Assembly (NCBI RefSeq): GCF_015776785.2
Contig: NZ_LFMD02000002.1
Location: forward strand, 1,194,153 to 1,226,843
Direction of reading: 5' to 3'
Source of the DNA: Kitasatospora sp. SUK 42
Lineage (GTDB): Bacteria; Actinomycetota; Actinomycetes; Streptomycetales; Streptomycetaceae
Length of the DNA stretch: 32,691 bases
Shown piece by piece: positions 8,851 to 16,925 of the stretch. How positions within the stretch are numbered: position 1 is the stretch's first letter; each line of letters starts with the position of its first letter. The translations under genes were made by a program, and so were the position numbers. Under the pieces are notes generated by a model. The model saw only the letters and a program-made list of their open reading frames with translations. It was not told where the DNA came from and did not search any database.

Positions 8851-9615
8851 GTGACGACCGGACGGATAACCGACTCGTTCCCCGTCGGCGAGGACGCGGG
8901 AGACGACGAGCCCGACGTACGGCGGCGCCGGGCCGACCGGGCACTTCAGGCGGTCGCCTTCGACACCATCGGCGCCGGGTACGGCGAGGCCTTCCCCGCC
9001 AAGGACGGACAGTTGGAGTGCGTCCGCCGGCTGCTCGCCGAGTTGGAGCCGGGCGCCGCGGTCCTGGACGTCGGCTGCGGCAGCGGCGAGCCGACCGTCC
9101 GGCAGCTGGTCGCCCGCGGGCTGCGGGTGACCGGCGCGGACCTCTCGGACGGGATGCTCACGCTGGCCCGCCAGGCGCGGCACCCCGGCGAGTTCCCGCC
9201 GGAGTTCCACCGGATCGACCTGTACGATCTGGCCACCGAACGGGCCGACCGGGTCTGGGGCGTGCCCGGACTGGGCCCGACGGGACGCGGCCGGTTCGCC
9301 GCCGTCACCGCGTTCTTCTCGCTGATCCTGCTGCCGCAGGACGAGATCCCGACCGTGCTCGGCCGGCTGCGCGAACTCCTCCGGCCCGGCGGGCTGCTGG
9401 CACTCGGTATGGTCGAGGCGGATCTGGATCACGTTCCGCTTCCGTTCCTTGGCAGAGAGCTGCGGATCAGTGGGTATCTGAGGGAGGATCTGGAGCGGGT
9501 CCTGGTCGCGGCCGGTTTCGCCGTCGAGGAGTGCTCGGGGCATCCGTACGCGCCGGCCAGCACCTCGCTGCCGCCGGAGGAACAGCTGTTCCTGTGCTGT
9601 CGACGCGTCGGCTGA
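8851..9615 (+). CDS. Class I SAM-dependent methyltransferase
   Basis: 254 residues from GTG 8851, chosen because GGAAGGG lies at 8833-8839; GTG 8839 overlaps that site. Motif I is VLDVGCGSGEPT (residues 71-82), followed by VTGADLSDGML with the acidic residue that binds the SAM ribose. FFSLILLPQDEIPTVLGRLRELLRPGG covers motifs IV-VI, giving a complete Rossmann-like Methyltransf_25/11 fold. The N-terminal region up to residue 35 is charged and variable. The substrate cannot be told; small molecules are typical of this group. It follows the SARP gene after a long promoter-like gap with the shared 17-bp motif, so SARP control is possible. The SpoIIE gene follows 79 bases later. Confidence 0.88.
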   Translation: MTTGRITDSFPVGEDAGDDEPDVRRRRADRALQAVAFDTIGAGYGEAFPAKDGQLECVRRLLAELEPGAAVLDVGCGSGEPTVRQLVARGLRVTGADLSDGMLTLARQARHPGEFPPEFHRIDLYDLATERADRVWGVPGLGPTGRGRFAAVTAFFSLILLPQDEIPTVLGRLRELLRPGGLLALGMVEADLDHVPLPFLGRELRISGYLREDLERVLVAAGFAVEECSGHPYAPASTSLPPEEQLFLCCRRVG

Positions 9616-9694
9616 TCGGCCCGAAGCAGGCCGGCCGCACCACGGCCGGGAACAGAACAGCCCACCGACCACACCGAATCCAGGACAGGCAGCC

Positions 9695-11542
9695 GTGCGC
9701 GACCAGCTCAAGACCGAGGCGGAGCAGCCGCCCGCCGTCCCGGGCCAGCGCCGCCAGGTCCCGGCCCGGGCGAAGGCCCCGGCGAAGCCGCCTGCCGCAC
9801 GGCCGGACCGCCCCGGGGTGACGGACCGCCTCGCCTACCTCGACGCGGCGACCCGGCGGATCAACAGCGCCCTCGACCTGGCCGCGACCCTGCGCAACAT
9901 CGGCCGGGTCCTGGTCCCGACCCTCGCCGACGCCGCCGTGCTCCACCTGCGCGACCCGCTGCCCAACGTCGAACGCGAACCCGGCTTCCCCGAGGAGCTG
10001 CGGATACACCACAGCACCGGCACCCGGATCGGCCGCCGCGGCCGGCGCAACGGCACGGACGACCGGCACCGCTCCCGCTACGGCTCCCGCTCGTCCGCCG
10101 ACACCGGCCCGGCCACCCCGGTGACCCGCGGCGGCGCGCTCGCGCACGCCCTGCTGAGCCGCCGCCCGGCCGAGGCCGCCGTCCTCGGCACTCCCGGCGC
10201 CGAGCGCACCGAGACGCTGCTGCGCGAGCTGTACGGCACCCGCGGACTGGCCCGGCTGGCCGCCGGGACCTCGGTGCTCGCCCTGCCGCTGCGCGGCCGC
10301 AAGGCCGTCCTCGGGCTGCTGGTGCTGATCCGCCGTCCCCCTGAACGCACCGGCCGCCCGGCCTTCGACTCCACCGACACGGCGACCGCCGCGCACCTGG
10401 CCACCCAGTCCGGACTGGCCGTGGACACCGCGCTGCGCTACGCCCGCGAGTGGGAGATAGCCAACGAACTCCAGCGCAGCATGCTGCCGCTGCGGCTGCC
10501 GCAGTCGCACGGCGTCCGGATCGCCCAGCGCTACCTGCCCGGCGAGCGCGGGGCCCAGGTCGGCGGCGACTGGTACGACGCGGTGCCGCTGCCCGGCAAC
10601 CGGGTCGCCCTGATCGTCGGCGACGTGATGGGCCACTCGCTCACCTCGGCCGCCATCATGGGCCAGCTGCGCACCAGCGCCCAGACCCTGGCCGCGCTCG
10701 ACCTGCCGCCGCACGAGGTGCTGTACCACCTGGACGAACAGGCCCAGCGGCTCGGCCGCGAACAGCACCTGGCCACCTGCGTGTACGCGGTCTACGACCC
10801 GATCGCCAACCGGGTGGTGATGGCCAACGCCGGGCACGTCCCGCCGGTGCTGGTCGGCCCGGACGGCACCGCCGAGCTGGTGGAGCTGGACTCCGGGGCG
10901 CCGATCGGGGTCGGCGGGGTGGACTTCAACTCGGTGGAGCTGCCCGCGCCGCCCGGCTCCGCGCTGCTGCTGTTCACCGACGGCCTGGTGGAGACCCGCA
11001 CCCGCCCGATCAGCGACGGCCTGGAGGTGCTCCGCGCCAGGATCGCCGCCGCCCGCTGGCAGTCCCCCGAGCACCTGTGCCAGGAGGCGCTGCGGATCCT
11101 GCCGCCCGGCGACCGCGGCGACGACATCGCCCTGCTCGGCGCCTGCTTCGACGGCATCCCCGCCGGGGACGTCGCGCACTGGTACCTGCAACCGCGCAAC
11201 GAGACGCCCGGGCGGGCGCGCCGGCTGGCCGGGCACACGCTGCGCCGCTGGGGCCTGGACGAGTTGAGCGAGGCGACCGAGCTGATGGTCAGCGAGCTGG
11301 TGACCAACGCCGTCCAGCACGCGACCCGGCCGGTCACCCTGAGCCTGGTGCGCACCACCCGGCTGCGCTGCGAGGTCGGCGACGACAGTCCGCTGCTGCC
11401 CCGCCCGCGCCGTACCGGCCCGGAGGACGAACGCGGGCGCGGGCTCCAGATAGTGGCCCGCTGCGCGGACCGCTGGGGTGCCACCCGGCTGGGCACCGGC
11501 AAGGTGGTCTGGTTCGAGCAGCGGCTGCCCTCGGGGACGTGA
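9695..11542 (+). CDS. GAF / PP2C SpoIIE phosphatase / HATPase regulatory protein
   Basis: 615 residues, GTG start. Residues 47-245 look like a GAF sensor (LAYLDAATRRINSALDLAAT to DTALRYAREWEIANELQRSML, where a linking coil begins). Residues 260-485 form a SpoIIE PP2C phosphatase with the metal-binding aspartates in VGGDWYD, VGDVMGHS, LFTDGL and GDDIALLG. Residues 490-615 form an RsbW-like HATPase (ATELMVSELVTNAVQHAT with the N-box Asn, then ERGRGLQIV with a G-box). Such proteins both dephosphorylate anti-anti-sigma factors and can bind or phosphorylate partners, controlling stress sigma factors. No anti-anti-sigma or sigma gene is nearby, so it is an orphan switch, as is common in Streptomyces. 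The signal is unknown. Confidence 0.93.
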   Translation: MRDQLKTEAEQPPAVPGQRRQVPARAKAPAKPPAARPDRPGVTDRLAYLDAATRRINSALDLAATLRNIGRVLVPTLADAAVLHLRDPLPNVEREPGFPEELRIHHSTGTRIGRRGRRNGTDDRHRSRYGSRSSADTGPATPVTRGGALAHALLSRRPAEAAVLGTPGAERTETLLRELYGTRGLARLAAGTSVLALPLRGRKAVLGLLVLIRRPPERTGRPAFDSTDTATAAHLATQSGLAVDTALRYAREWEIANELQRSMLPLRLPQSHGVRIAQRYLPGERGAQVGGDWYDAVPLPGNRVALIVGDVMGHSLTSAAIMGQLRTSAQTLAALDLPPHEVLYHLDEQAQRLGREQHLATCVYAVYDPIANRVVMANAGHVPPVLVGPDGTAELVELDSGAPIGVGGVDFNSVELPAPPGSALLLFTDGLVETRTRPISDGLEVLRARIAAARWQSPEHLCQEALRILPPGDRGDDIALLGACFDGIPAGDVAHWYLQPRNETPGRARRLAGHTLRRWGLDELSEATELMVSELVTNAVQHATRPVTLSLVRTTRLRCEVGDDSPLLPRPRRTGPEDERGRGLQIVARCADRWGATRLGTGKVVWFEQRLPSGT

Positions 11543-11545
11543 ACG

Positions 11546-11579
11546 CGGCCGGAGCGTGAGCACGGCCGGAGCGTGAGCA
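11546..11579. repeat. 17-bp perfect tandem duplication
   Basis: CGGCCGGAGCGTGAGCA occurs at 11546-11562 and again at 11563-11579, directly after the SpoIIE stop and before the terminator. Probably a recent slippage duplication. Confidence 0.8.
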
Positions 11580-11582
11580 CGG

Positions 11583-11617
11583 GAGCGCCCGGCGGGAACG
11601 GATCCCGCCGGGCGCTC
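11583..11617. terminator. Strong bidirectional terminator
   Basis: A perfect 15-bp stem, 11583-11597 with 11603-11617, loop ACGGA. It lies between the convergent SpoIIE-type and MMPL genes, 10 bases from the MMPL stop. Confidence 0.88.
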
Positions 11618-11627
11618 GGACCGGGTG

Positions 11628-13811
11628 TCAGACCCCGGCGGGCTCCTTCGCCGGCTGCTCCGCCAGCCGCGCGATCAGCTGTTCGCCCTCCATGTCGACC
11701 TTCGGCACGACCTTCTCCAGCGGCTTCGGGAACCACCAGGCCGCCCGGCCGAACAGCGCCATCGCGGCCGGCACCAGCGCCATCCGCACCACGAAGGCGT
11801 CCACCAGCACACCCACCGCGAGGGCGAAGCCGATCGGCTGGACGATCGGGTCGTGGCCGAAGACGAAGGCGCCGAACACCGAGACCATGATCAGCGCGGC
11901 CGCCGTCACCACCCGGGCGCCGCCCCTGACCCCGCCGACGACGGCCTCACGCGGCTCCTTGCCGTGGACGTACTGCTCCTTCATCCCGGAGACCAGGAAC
12001 AGCTCGTAGTCCATCGCCAGCCCGAACAGCACGCCGATCAGCAGGATCGGCACGAAGCTCACCACCGGGCCGACCTTCGGCACGTCGATCAGCCCGTCCA
12101 GCCAGCCCCACTGGTAGACCGCGACCACCGCGCCGAGCGAGGCCGTGATGCTGAGCAGGAAGCCGAGCACCGCCTTGACCGGCACCAGCACCGAGCGGAA
12201 GGCCAGCGCGAGCAGCACCAGGGCGATGCCGACGATCACCGCGAGGAACGGCGGCAGGGCCTGGCCGAGCTTGGTGGAGACGTCGATGTTGGCGGCCGTG
12301 GTGCCGGTGACGGCGATGCTCGCGCCGGTCGCGGACCGGAGCTCCTCGCGCTGGTCGCGGATCTCGTTGACCAGGGCCTTGGTGTCCTCGTGGTCCGGCC
12401 CGGTCTGCGGGATGACGGTCACCAGGGCGGTCCGGCCGGCCTGGTCGACGGTCGGCGGCAGCAGCGTCCGCACGCCCTTGAGGGTCTGGAGCTTCGCCGC
12501 GACGCCCTGCACCGCCTGCTCGGGCAGCGGCGCGCCCTGCGCGTCCACGACGACCACCAGCGGCGCGTTGAAGCCCGGCCCGAAACCGTCGGCGATCAGG
12601 TCGTACGCCTTGCGGGCGTCCGTCCCGGCGGCCTGCGAACCGCCGCCCGGCAGGCCGAGGTTCAGACTGGCGGCGGGGACCGCGAGGGTACCCAGCCCGG
12701 CCAGGCCGATGAGCAGGACGGGCAGCGGGCGGCGGACCACGAAGCGGGCCCAGCGCTCGCCCATGGTGGTTCCCCGGTCGGCGGTCAGCGCCCGCCTCCA
12801 GACCGGCAGCCGGTCGACGGCGCGGCCGACGAAGCCCAGCACCGCGGGCAGCAGCGTGATCGCGACCAGTACGGCCACCACGACGGCCCCGGAGGCTGCC
12901 AGTCCCATCACGGTGAGGAAGGGGACGCCCGCGACGGCGAGACCGGCGAGCGCGACGACCACGGTCAGACCGGCGAACACGACCGCGCTGCCGGCCGTGG
13001 CGGTGGCGCGGGCGGCGGCCTCCTCCGGTTCCAGGCCCTCGTCCAGGTGGCGGCGGTGCCGGAAGAGGATGAACAGCGCGTAGTCGATGCCGACCGCGAG
13101 GCCGACCATCAGCGCCAGCACCGGCGCGGTGGTGATGATCTCGAAGGAGCCGGTGAGCGCCAGCAGTGCGGCCATCGCCACGCCGACGCCGACCAGCGCG
13201 GTCAGCAGCGGCAGCCCGGCGGCGACCAGCGTGCCCAGGGTGATCACCAGCACCACCCCGGCCACCACCAGGCCGATCGCCTCGGTACCGCCCTCGACCT
13301 GGGCCATCGTGTTGTACGCGTCGCCGCCGAAGGCCACGTCCAGCCCGGCCGCACGGGCCGGTTCGGCGGCGGCCTTCACGGCCTCGCGCTGCCCGTCGGT
13401 GACGTCGGCGAGCTTGTGGTCGAAGGAGACCAGCGCGATCGCGGCCTTCCCGTCCGGTGAGACCGCGCCGGTGGCGTACGGGTCGGGTACGGCGGCCACA
13501 CCCGGAACGTGGGCGATCCGGGCGACGGCCTCGCCGACCGCCCGGCCCGCCTCGGGCGTCGTGACGCCGCCGGGCGCGGAGGCGGCGAAGACGACCTGCG
13601 CGGAGCCGTGGCCCTGCGCCGGGAAGGTGTCCTTGATCCGGTCCAGGGTGCTCTGCGCCTCGGTGCCCGGGACCTTGAACTCGTCGCTGGTCTTGCCGGC
13701 GAAGGCGCCCGCGGCCCCGCCGACGGCGATCAGCAGGGCGATCCAGACGGCGACGACCGCCCGCCTTCGGCGGAAGCAGTAGCGGCCCAGTCGGTACAGG
13801 TACGTGGCCAA
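11628..13811 (-). CDS. MMPL/RND-family transporter
   Basis: 727 residues from a TTG start at 13811 with GAGGGG 7 bases upstream; this start places the short basic segment ATYLYRLGRYCFRRRR before the first membrane helix, as is usual in the family. The protein has two repeats, each with one helix, a large extracellular domain and five further helices. The paired Asp-Tyr motifs of proton-driven MmpL proteins are present: GLAVGIDYALFILFRHR in the first half and GLAMDYELFLVSGMKEQY in the second. MMPL proteins export lipids, siderophores or drugs. The C-terminal tail is short and cytoplasmic. It is divergent from a TetR gene 158 bp away with an inverted repeat between, the usual repressor-exporter pair. 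The substrate is unknown. Confidence 0.93.
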   Translation of the reverse strand: MATYLYRLGRYCFRRRRAVVAVWIALLIAVGGAAGAFAGKTSDEFKVPGTEAQSTLDRIKDTFPAQGHGSAQVVFAASAPGGVTTPEAGRAVGEAVARIAHVPGVAAVPDPYATGAVSPDGKAAIALVSFDHKLADVTDGQREAVKAAAEPARAAGLDVAFGGDAYNTMAQVEGGTEAIGLVVAGVVLVITLGTLVAAGLPLLTALVGVGVAMAALLALTGSFEIITTAPVLALMVGLAVGIDYALFILFRHRRHLDEGLEPEEAAARATATAGSAVVFAGLTVVVALAGLAVAGVPFLTVMGLAASGAVVVAVLVAITLLPAVLGFVGRAVDRLPVWRRALTADRGTTMGERWARFVVRRPLPVLLIGLAGLGTLAVPAASLNLGLPGGGSQAAGTDARKAYDLIADGFGPGFNAPLVVVVDAQGAPLPEQAVQGVAAKLQTLKGVRTLLPPTVDQAGRTALVTVIPQTGPDHEDTKALVNEIRDQREELRSATGASIAVTGTTAANIDVSTKLGQALPPFLAVIVGIALVLLALAFRSVLVPVKAVLGFLLSITASLGAVVAVYQWGWLDGLIDVPKVGPVVSFVPILLIGVLFGLAMDYELFLVSGMKEQYVHGKEPREAVVGGVRGGARVVTAAALIMVSVFGAFVFGHDPIVQPIGFALAVGVLVDAFVVRMALVPAAMALFGRAAWWFPKPLEKVVPKVDMEGEQLIARLAEQPAKEPAGV

Positions 13812-13880
13812 GGTCTGACCCCTCGCGTGCGGTCGGTGGACAGGCGGGTGCCTGGCCGGGTCTGGCGTCCACCGTACGAC

Positions 13881-13904
13881 CGACTTGTTCAGATGACAAA
13901 GTCG
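13881..13904. promoter_or_regulatory. Candidate TetR operator between MMPL and tetR genes
   Basis: CGACTTGT and ACAAAGTCG form an imperfect palindrome, 24 bp in all with one extra A in the right arm. It sits in the only AT-richer part of the divergent promoter region, 70 bp from the MMPL start and 66 bp from the tetR start. Confidence 0.55.
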
Positions 13905-13969
13905 CCTGATGAAGGCATACGACAGAATCGACCGACACGGTTGAACGACCATGGCGCTACCCTGACGGA

Positions 13970-14602
13970 ATGGCTCATGTCCCCGCCTCCGAACGCCGAC
14001 CCCAACTGGTCCAGGCCGCGATCGACCTGATGACCCGGGAAGGGATCGCCGCCGGCAGCACCCGAGCGATCGCGGCCGAGCTGGGCGTGGCACAGGCGAC
14101 GGTGCACTACACCTTCGGCACCAAGAAGGACCTCTACCGGGCCGTGGTCGAACAGCTGACCGCCGAGTTCATCGGCCACGTCCGCGACGCCTCCCCCGGC
14201 GACGGCCCCTTCGGCGAACAGGTCCGGACGCTGGTCCACGCCCTGTGGGAGAGCAGCACCGCCGAGGACGGACGCTGCGTCCTGCTCAGCGAGTTCTCGG
14301 CGCTCTCGCTGCGCAACCCCGACCTGCAGGAGATCATGCGGTCGCTCCAGCACGAGATCGAGGGCACCGCGGCCGAGATGATCTCCACGCTCGCCACCGT
14401 GCACGGGATCCGGCTCGCCGCGCCCGCGCAGGAGATCGCGGCCCACTTCCTCACCGGCTTCACCGGCCTGACCGACCGCCACCTGCACCTGCGCGCCCCC
14501 GACGGATCGGCCGACCCGTCCACCCTGCGCGCGCTGGACGTCCTGGTCGCGACGACGGTCGGACTCTGCCTGGGCGCCCCGGCGGCGGTCGACGGGCCCT
14601 AG
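13970..14602 (+). CDS. TetR-family transcriptional regulator
   Basis: 210 residues, ATG start with only a weak ribosome site. Residues 9-55 are the TetR DNA-binding domain (RRPQLVQAAIDLMTREG, then STRAIAAELGVAQATVHYTFGTKKDLYRAV with the HTH). The remainder is a helical ligand-binding domain containing SSTAEDGRCVLLSEFSALSLRNP and a C-terminal dimer helix. It is divergent from the MMPL transporter gene and probably represses it and itself until the transported compound or a related ligand binds. Its stop TAG forms the centre of a terminator hairpin shared with oxyR. Confidence 0.9.
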   Translation: MAHVPASERRPQLVQAAIDLMTREGIAAGSTRAIAAELGVAQATVHYTFGTKKDLYRAVVEQLTAEFIGHVRDASPGDGPFGEQVRTLVHALWESSTAEDGRCVLLSEFSALSLRNPDLQEIMRSLQHEIEGTAAEMISTLATVHGIRLAAPAQEIAAHFLTGFTGLTDRHLHLRAPDGSADPSTLRALDVLVATTVGLCLGAPAAVDGP

Positions 14603-14611
14603 GGGCCCGTC
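14591..14611. terminator. Hairpin spanning both stop codons of tetR and oxyR
   Basis: GACGGGCCC (14591-14599) and GGGCCCGTC (14603-14611) flank TAG, which is the tetR stop codon; the right arm runs into the oxyR stop (14610-14612). Two convergent genes thus share one compact element as terminator and end of coding sequence. Confidence 0.65.
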
Positions 14612-15560
14612 AGGAGACGATCCGGACCGGCAGTTCGGCCAGCACCTCGCGCAGCGCGGCGGCGAAGCGCTCGTACTCGGCGCTGCGGGCCGAGCCCGGG
14701 CGGGTGGCCAGCCCGATCCGCCGGCCCGGCGCCGGGGCGGCGAAGCGCACGGCGGCCAGCCGGTCGGTGCGCCCGGCCTCGACGTCCAGTGCGGTGGCGG
14801 GCAGCAGGGTCACTCCGAGGCCACCGGCGACCAGCTGGACCAGGGTGGACAGGCCGGCCGCGCGGGTGGTGGAGCCGGCCGGGTCGGCCCCGACCTCGCG
14901 GCAGATGTCCAGCGCCTGGTCGCGCAGGCAGTGGCCCTCCTCCAGCAGCAGCACGTCCAGGTCGAGCAGCGCGTCGCGCGGCACGTCGATCCGCCCCGCG
15001 AGCGGGTGCCCGGACGGGGTGACCAGGACGAAGTCCTCGTCGAACAGCGGGATGTCACGGGTCGGCGAGGCCCCGCCGGCCGGGAGCGCGAGCAGCAGGA
15101 CGTCCAGCCGCCCGGCGGCCAGGCCCTCCAGCAGCGAGGGGGTGCGCTCCTCGTGGACGTGCAGCTCCAGCTCGGGGAAGCGGTCGCGGACCAGTCGCAG
15201 CACGGTGGGCAGCAGGTAGGGCGCGACGGTGGGGATCACGCCCAGGTGCAGCGGCCCGGTGAACGGGCGCCGGGCGGCCTCGACCTCCTCGGTGAGGGCC
15301 TGGAGCGAGGCCAGCACTCGGCGTGCGTGCCGGTGCACCCGCTCCCCCAGGGGGGTGACGATCACCTTGCGCGTCGTACGCTCGACCAACTGCGCCCCCA
15401 GCGACTCCTCCAGCGCCGCGACCGCCCCGGACAGCGCCGGCTGGCTGGTCCCGGTCGCGGCGGCGGCCTCCCGGAAGTGCCGGTGCTCGGCCACCGCGAC
15501 GAAGGCCCTGAGCTGGGCGACCGTCGGCGTACGGGGGCTGCGGACTGTGGCACTCGCCAC
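14610..15560 (-). CDS. oxyR: Hydrogen peroxide-sensing LysR-family regulator OxyR
   Basis: 316 residues, GTG start. Residues 13-72 are the LysR winged helix (TVAQLRAFVAVAEHRHFREAA to QPALSGAVAALEESLG). The C-terminal sensor domain holds Cys211 and Cys220 in EEGHCLRDQALDIC, nine residues apart like the peroxide-sensing C199/C208 pair of E. coli OxyR, so it should form the regulatory disulfide. Oxidised OxyR activates peroxide-defence genes. It is divergent from ahpC-ahpD with a four-part OxyR-type site between them (15628-15664), matching the known actinobacterial oxyR-ahpCD arrangement. Function is well supported by the cysteines and by context. Confidence 0.95.
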   Translation of the reverse strand: MASATVRSPRTPTVAQLRAFVAVAEHRHFREAAAATGTSQPALSGAVAALEESLGAQLVERTTRKVIVTPLGERVHRHARRVLASLQALTEEVEAARRPFTGPLHLGVIPTVAPYLLPTVLRLVRDRFPELELHVHEERTPSLLEGLAAGRLDVLLLALPAGGASPTRDIPLFDEDFVLVTPSGHPLAGRIDVPRDALLDLDVLLLEEGHCLRDQALDICREVGADPAGSTTRAAGLSTLVQLVAGGLGVTLLPATALDVEAGRTDRLAAVRFAAPAPGRRIGLATRPGSARSAEYERFAAALREVLAELPVRIVS

Positions 15561-15627
15561 AGCCGGATCCGGTTTGGCGGCGGAGGCCCTACGGGCGCCG
15601 GGCCGGGACGTGGGGGATTCGGTACTG

Positions 15628-15664
15628 ATAGCAATCTCCGATCAGACACATCCAGTGTAGCTAT
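15628..15664. promoter_or_regulatory. OxyR binding site between oxyR and ahpC
   Basis: Four tetranucleotides, ATAG (15628-15631), CGAT (15639-15642), ATCC (15650-15653) and CTAT (15661-15664), are each separated by exactly 7 bases. This is the geometry of the E. coli OxyR consensus ATAG-N7-CTAT-N7-ATAG-N7-CTAT; the outer elements match perfectly and each inner element has partial identity. GATCAGA/TCTGATC arms overlap the site as well. It lies 68 bp from oxyR and 88 bp from ahpC. Confidence 0.75.
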
Positions 15665-15751
15665 TTCTCTGATCAGTCCACGATGTGGAATTGTGGATCG
15701 CGTCCGGAATCCGGACAAACTCCCCTCAGTCTCACTTCAGGAGAAGCGAAC

Positions 15752-16303
15752 GTGCTCACGATCGGTGACAAGTTCCCCGAGTTCGACCTCAAGGCCTGTG
15801 TCGACCTGGACGCCGCGAGCGCCTTCGCCGACATCAACCACAAGTCCTACGAGGGCAAGTGGAAGGTCGTCTTCTTCTGGCCCATGGACTTCACCTTCGT
15901 CTGCCCGACCGAGATCGCCGCGTTCGGCAAGCTGAACGACGAGTTCGCCGACCGCGACGCCCAGATCCTCGGCGTCTCCGGCGACTCCGAGTTCGTGCAC
16001 CACGCCTGGCGCAAGGACCACAAGGACCTGCGCGACCTGCCCTTCCCGATGCTGGCCGACATCAAGCACGACCTGATGCGCGCCTGTGGCGTCGAGAACG
16101 AGGACGGCACCGCCCAGCGCGCCGTCTTCATCGTCGACCCGAACAACGAGATCCAGTTCGTCATGGTGACCGCCGGCTCCGTCGGCCGTAACCCCAAGGA
16201 GGTCCTGCGGGTGCTGGACGCCCTGCAGACCGACGAGCTGTGCCCGTGCAACTGGACCAAGGGCGAGGACACCCTCGACGCCCAGGCCCTGCTGGCGGGC
16301 TGA
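15752..16303 (+). CDS. ahpC: Alkyl hydroperoxide reductase AhpC (peroxiredoxin)
   Basis: 183 residues from GTG 15752, with AGGAG at 15739-15743. A typical 2-Cys peroxiredoxin that reduces organic peroxides and hydrogen peroxide in the cytosol. The peroxidatic cysteine is Cys51 in MDFTFVCPTE. C-terminal cysteines Cys164 and Cys166 in DELCPCNWTKGE include the resolving residue; the C-x-C form is typical of actinobacterial AhpC, which is recycled by AhpD rather than AhpF. The GDSEF and RAVFIVDPNN segments are conserved. ahpD follows after 3 bases, so they form an operon, probably activated by OxyR through the site upstream. Confidence 0.97.
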   Translation: MLTIGDKFPEFDLKACVDLDAASAFADINHKSYEGKWKVVFFWPMDFTFVCPTEIAAFGKLNDEFADRDAQILGVSGDSEFVHHAWRKDHKDLRDLPFPMLADIKHDLMRACGVENEDGTAQRAVFIVDPNNEIQFVMVTAGSVGRNPKEVLRVLDALQTDELCPCNWTKGEDTLDAQALLAG

Positions 16304-16306
16304 CCC

Positions 16307-16846
16307 ATGGCCCTCGACGACCTGAAGGCCGCCCTCCCGGAGTACGCCAAGGACCTCAAGCTCAACCTGGGCTCGGTCATCGGCAACTCCGACCTCCCCG
16401 CCCAGCAGCTCTGGGGCACCGTGCTGTCCTGCGCGATGGCCACCCGCAGCCCCGGCCTGCTGCGCGAGCTTGAGCCCGAGGCCAAGGCCAACCTCTCCCC
16501 GGAGGCGTACACCGCCGCCAAGGGCGCGGCCGCGATCATGGGGATGAACAACGTCTACTACCGGACGCTGCACCTGCTCTCCGACAAGGAGTACAGCACG
16601 ATGCGGGCCGGTCTGCGGATGAACATCATCGGCACCCCGGGCGTCGAGAAGATCGACTTCGAGCTCTGGTGCTTCGCCGTCTCGGCCATCAACGGCTGCG
16701 GCCAGTGCCTCGACTCGCACGAGGCCGTCCTGCGCAAGGCCGGCGTCGAGCGCGAGGTCATCCAGGCCTCGGCGAAGATCGCCGCCGTCCTGCAGGCCGT
16801 GGCCGGCGTCCTCGACGCCGAGGCCGCCCTGGCTGCCAACGCCTGA
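16307..16846 (+). CDS. ahpD: Alkyl hydroperoxide reductase AhpD
   Basis: 179 residues, ATG start 3 bases after the ahpC stop, so likely translationally coupled. AhpD is a thioredoxin-like disulfide reductase with the carboxymuconolactone decarboxylase fold that recycles AhpC, taking electrons through a lipoylated protein (shown in Mycobacterium tuberculosis). The proton-relay and redox residues Glu118, Cys130, Cys133 and His137 of the mycobacterial enzyme correspond to Glu119, Cys131, Cys134 and His138 here (FELWCF, then [11 protein letters not shown]). Length matches the family. A strong hairpin follows. Confidence 0.96.
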   Translation: MALDDLKAALPEYAKDLKLNLGSVIGNSDLPAQQLWGTVLSCAMATRSPGLLRELEPEAKANLSPEAYTAAKGAAAIMGMNNVYYRTLHLLSDKEYSTMRAGLRMNIIGTPGVEKIDFELWCFAVSAINGCGQCLDSHEAVLRKAGVEREVIQASAKIAAVLQAVAGVLDAEAALAANA

Positions 16847-16862
16847 CGGCCCCGCAGAGCCT

Positions 16863-16903
16863 GACGGGCCCCTCCCGGACATCACGTCCGGAAGGGGCCC
16901 GTC
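16863..16903. terminator. Terminator between ahpD and the AI-2E-type gene
   Basis: GACGGGCCCCT and AGGGGCCCGTC form the outer stem, with CCGGAC/GTCCGG continuing it after a one-base mismatch; the loop is ATCAC. The two genes are convergent, so it probably serves both. Confidence 0.85.
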
Positions 16904-16925
16904 GGCGTTTCCGCTGCTCCGCGCC

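Noticed and set aside
4907..9615. A complete biosynthetic gene cluster around the SARP
   Set aside because: No polyketide synthase, NRPS, RiPP-modifying or terpene enzyme is present nearby; only one methyltransferase. The SARP alone does not make a cluster.
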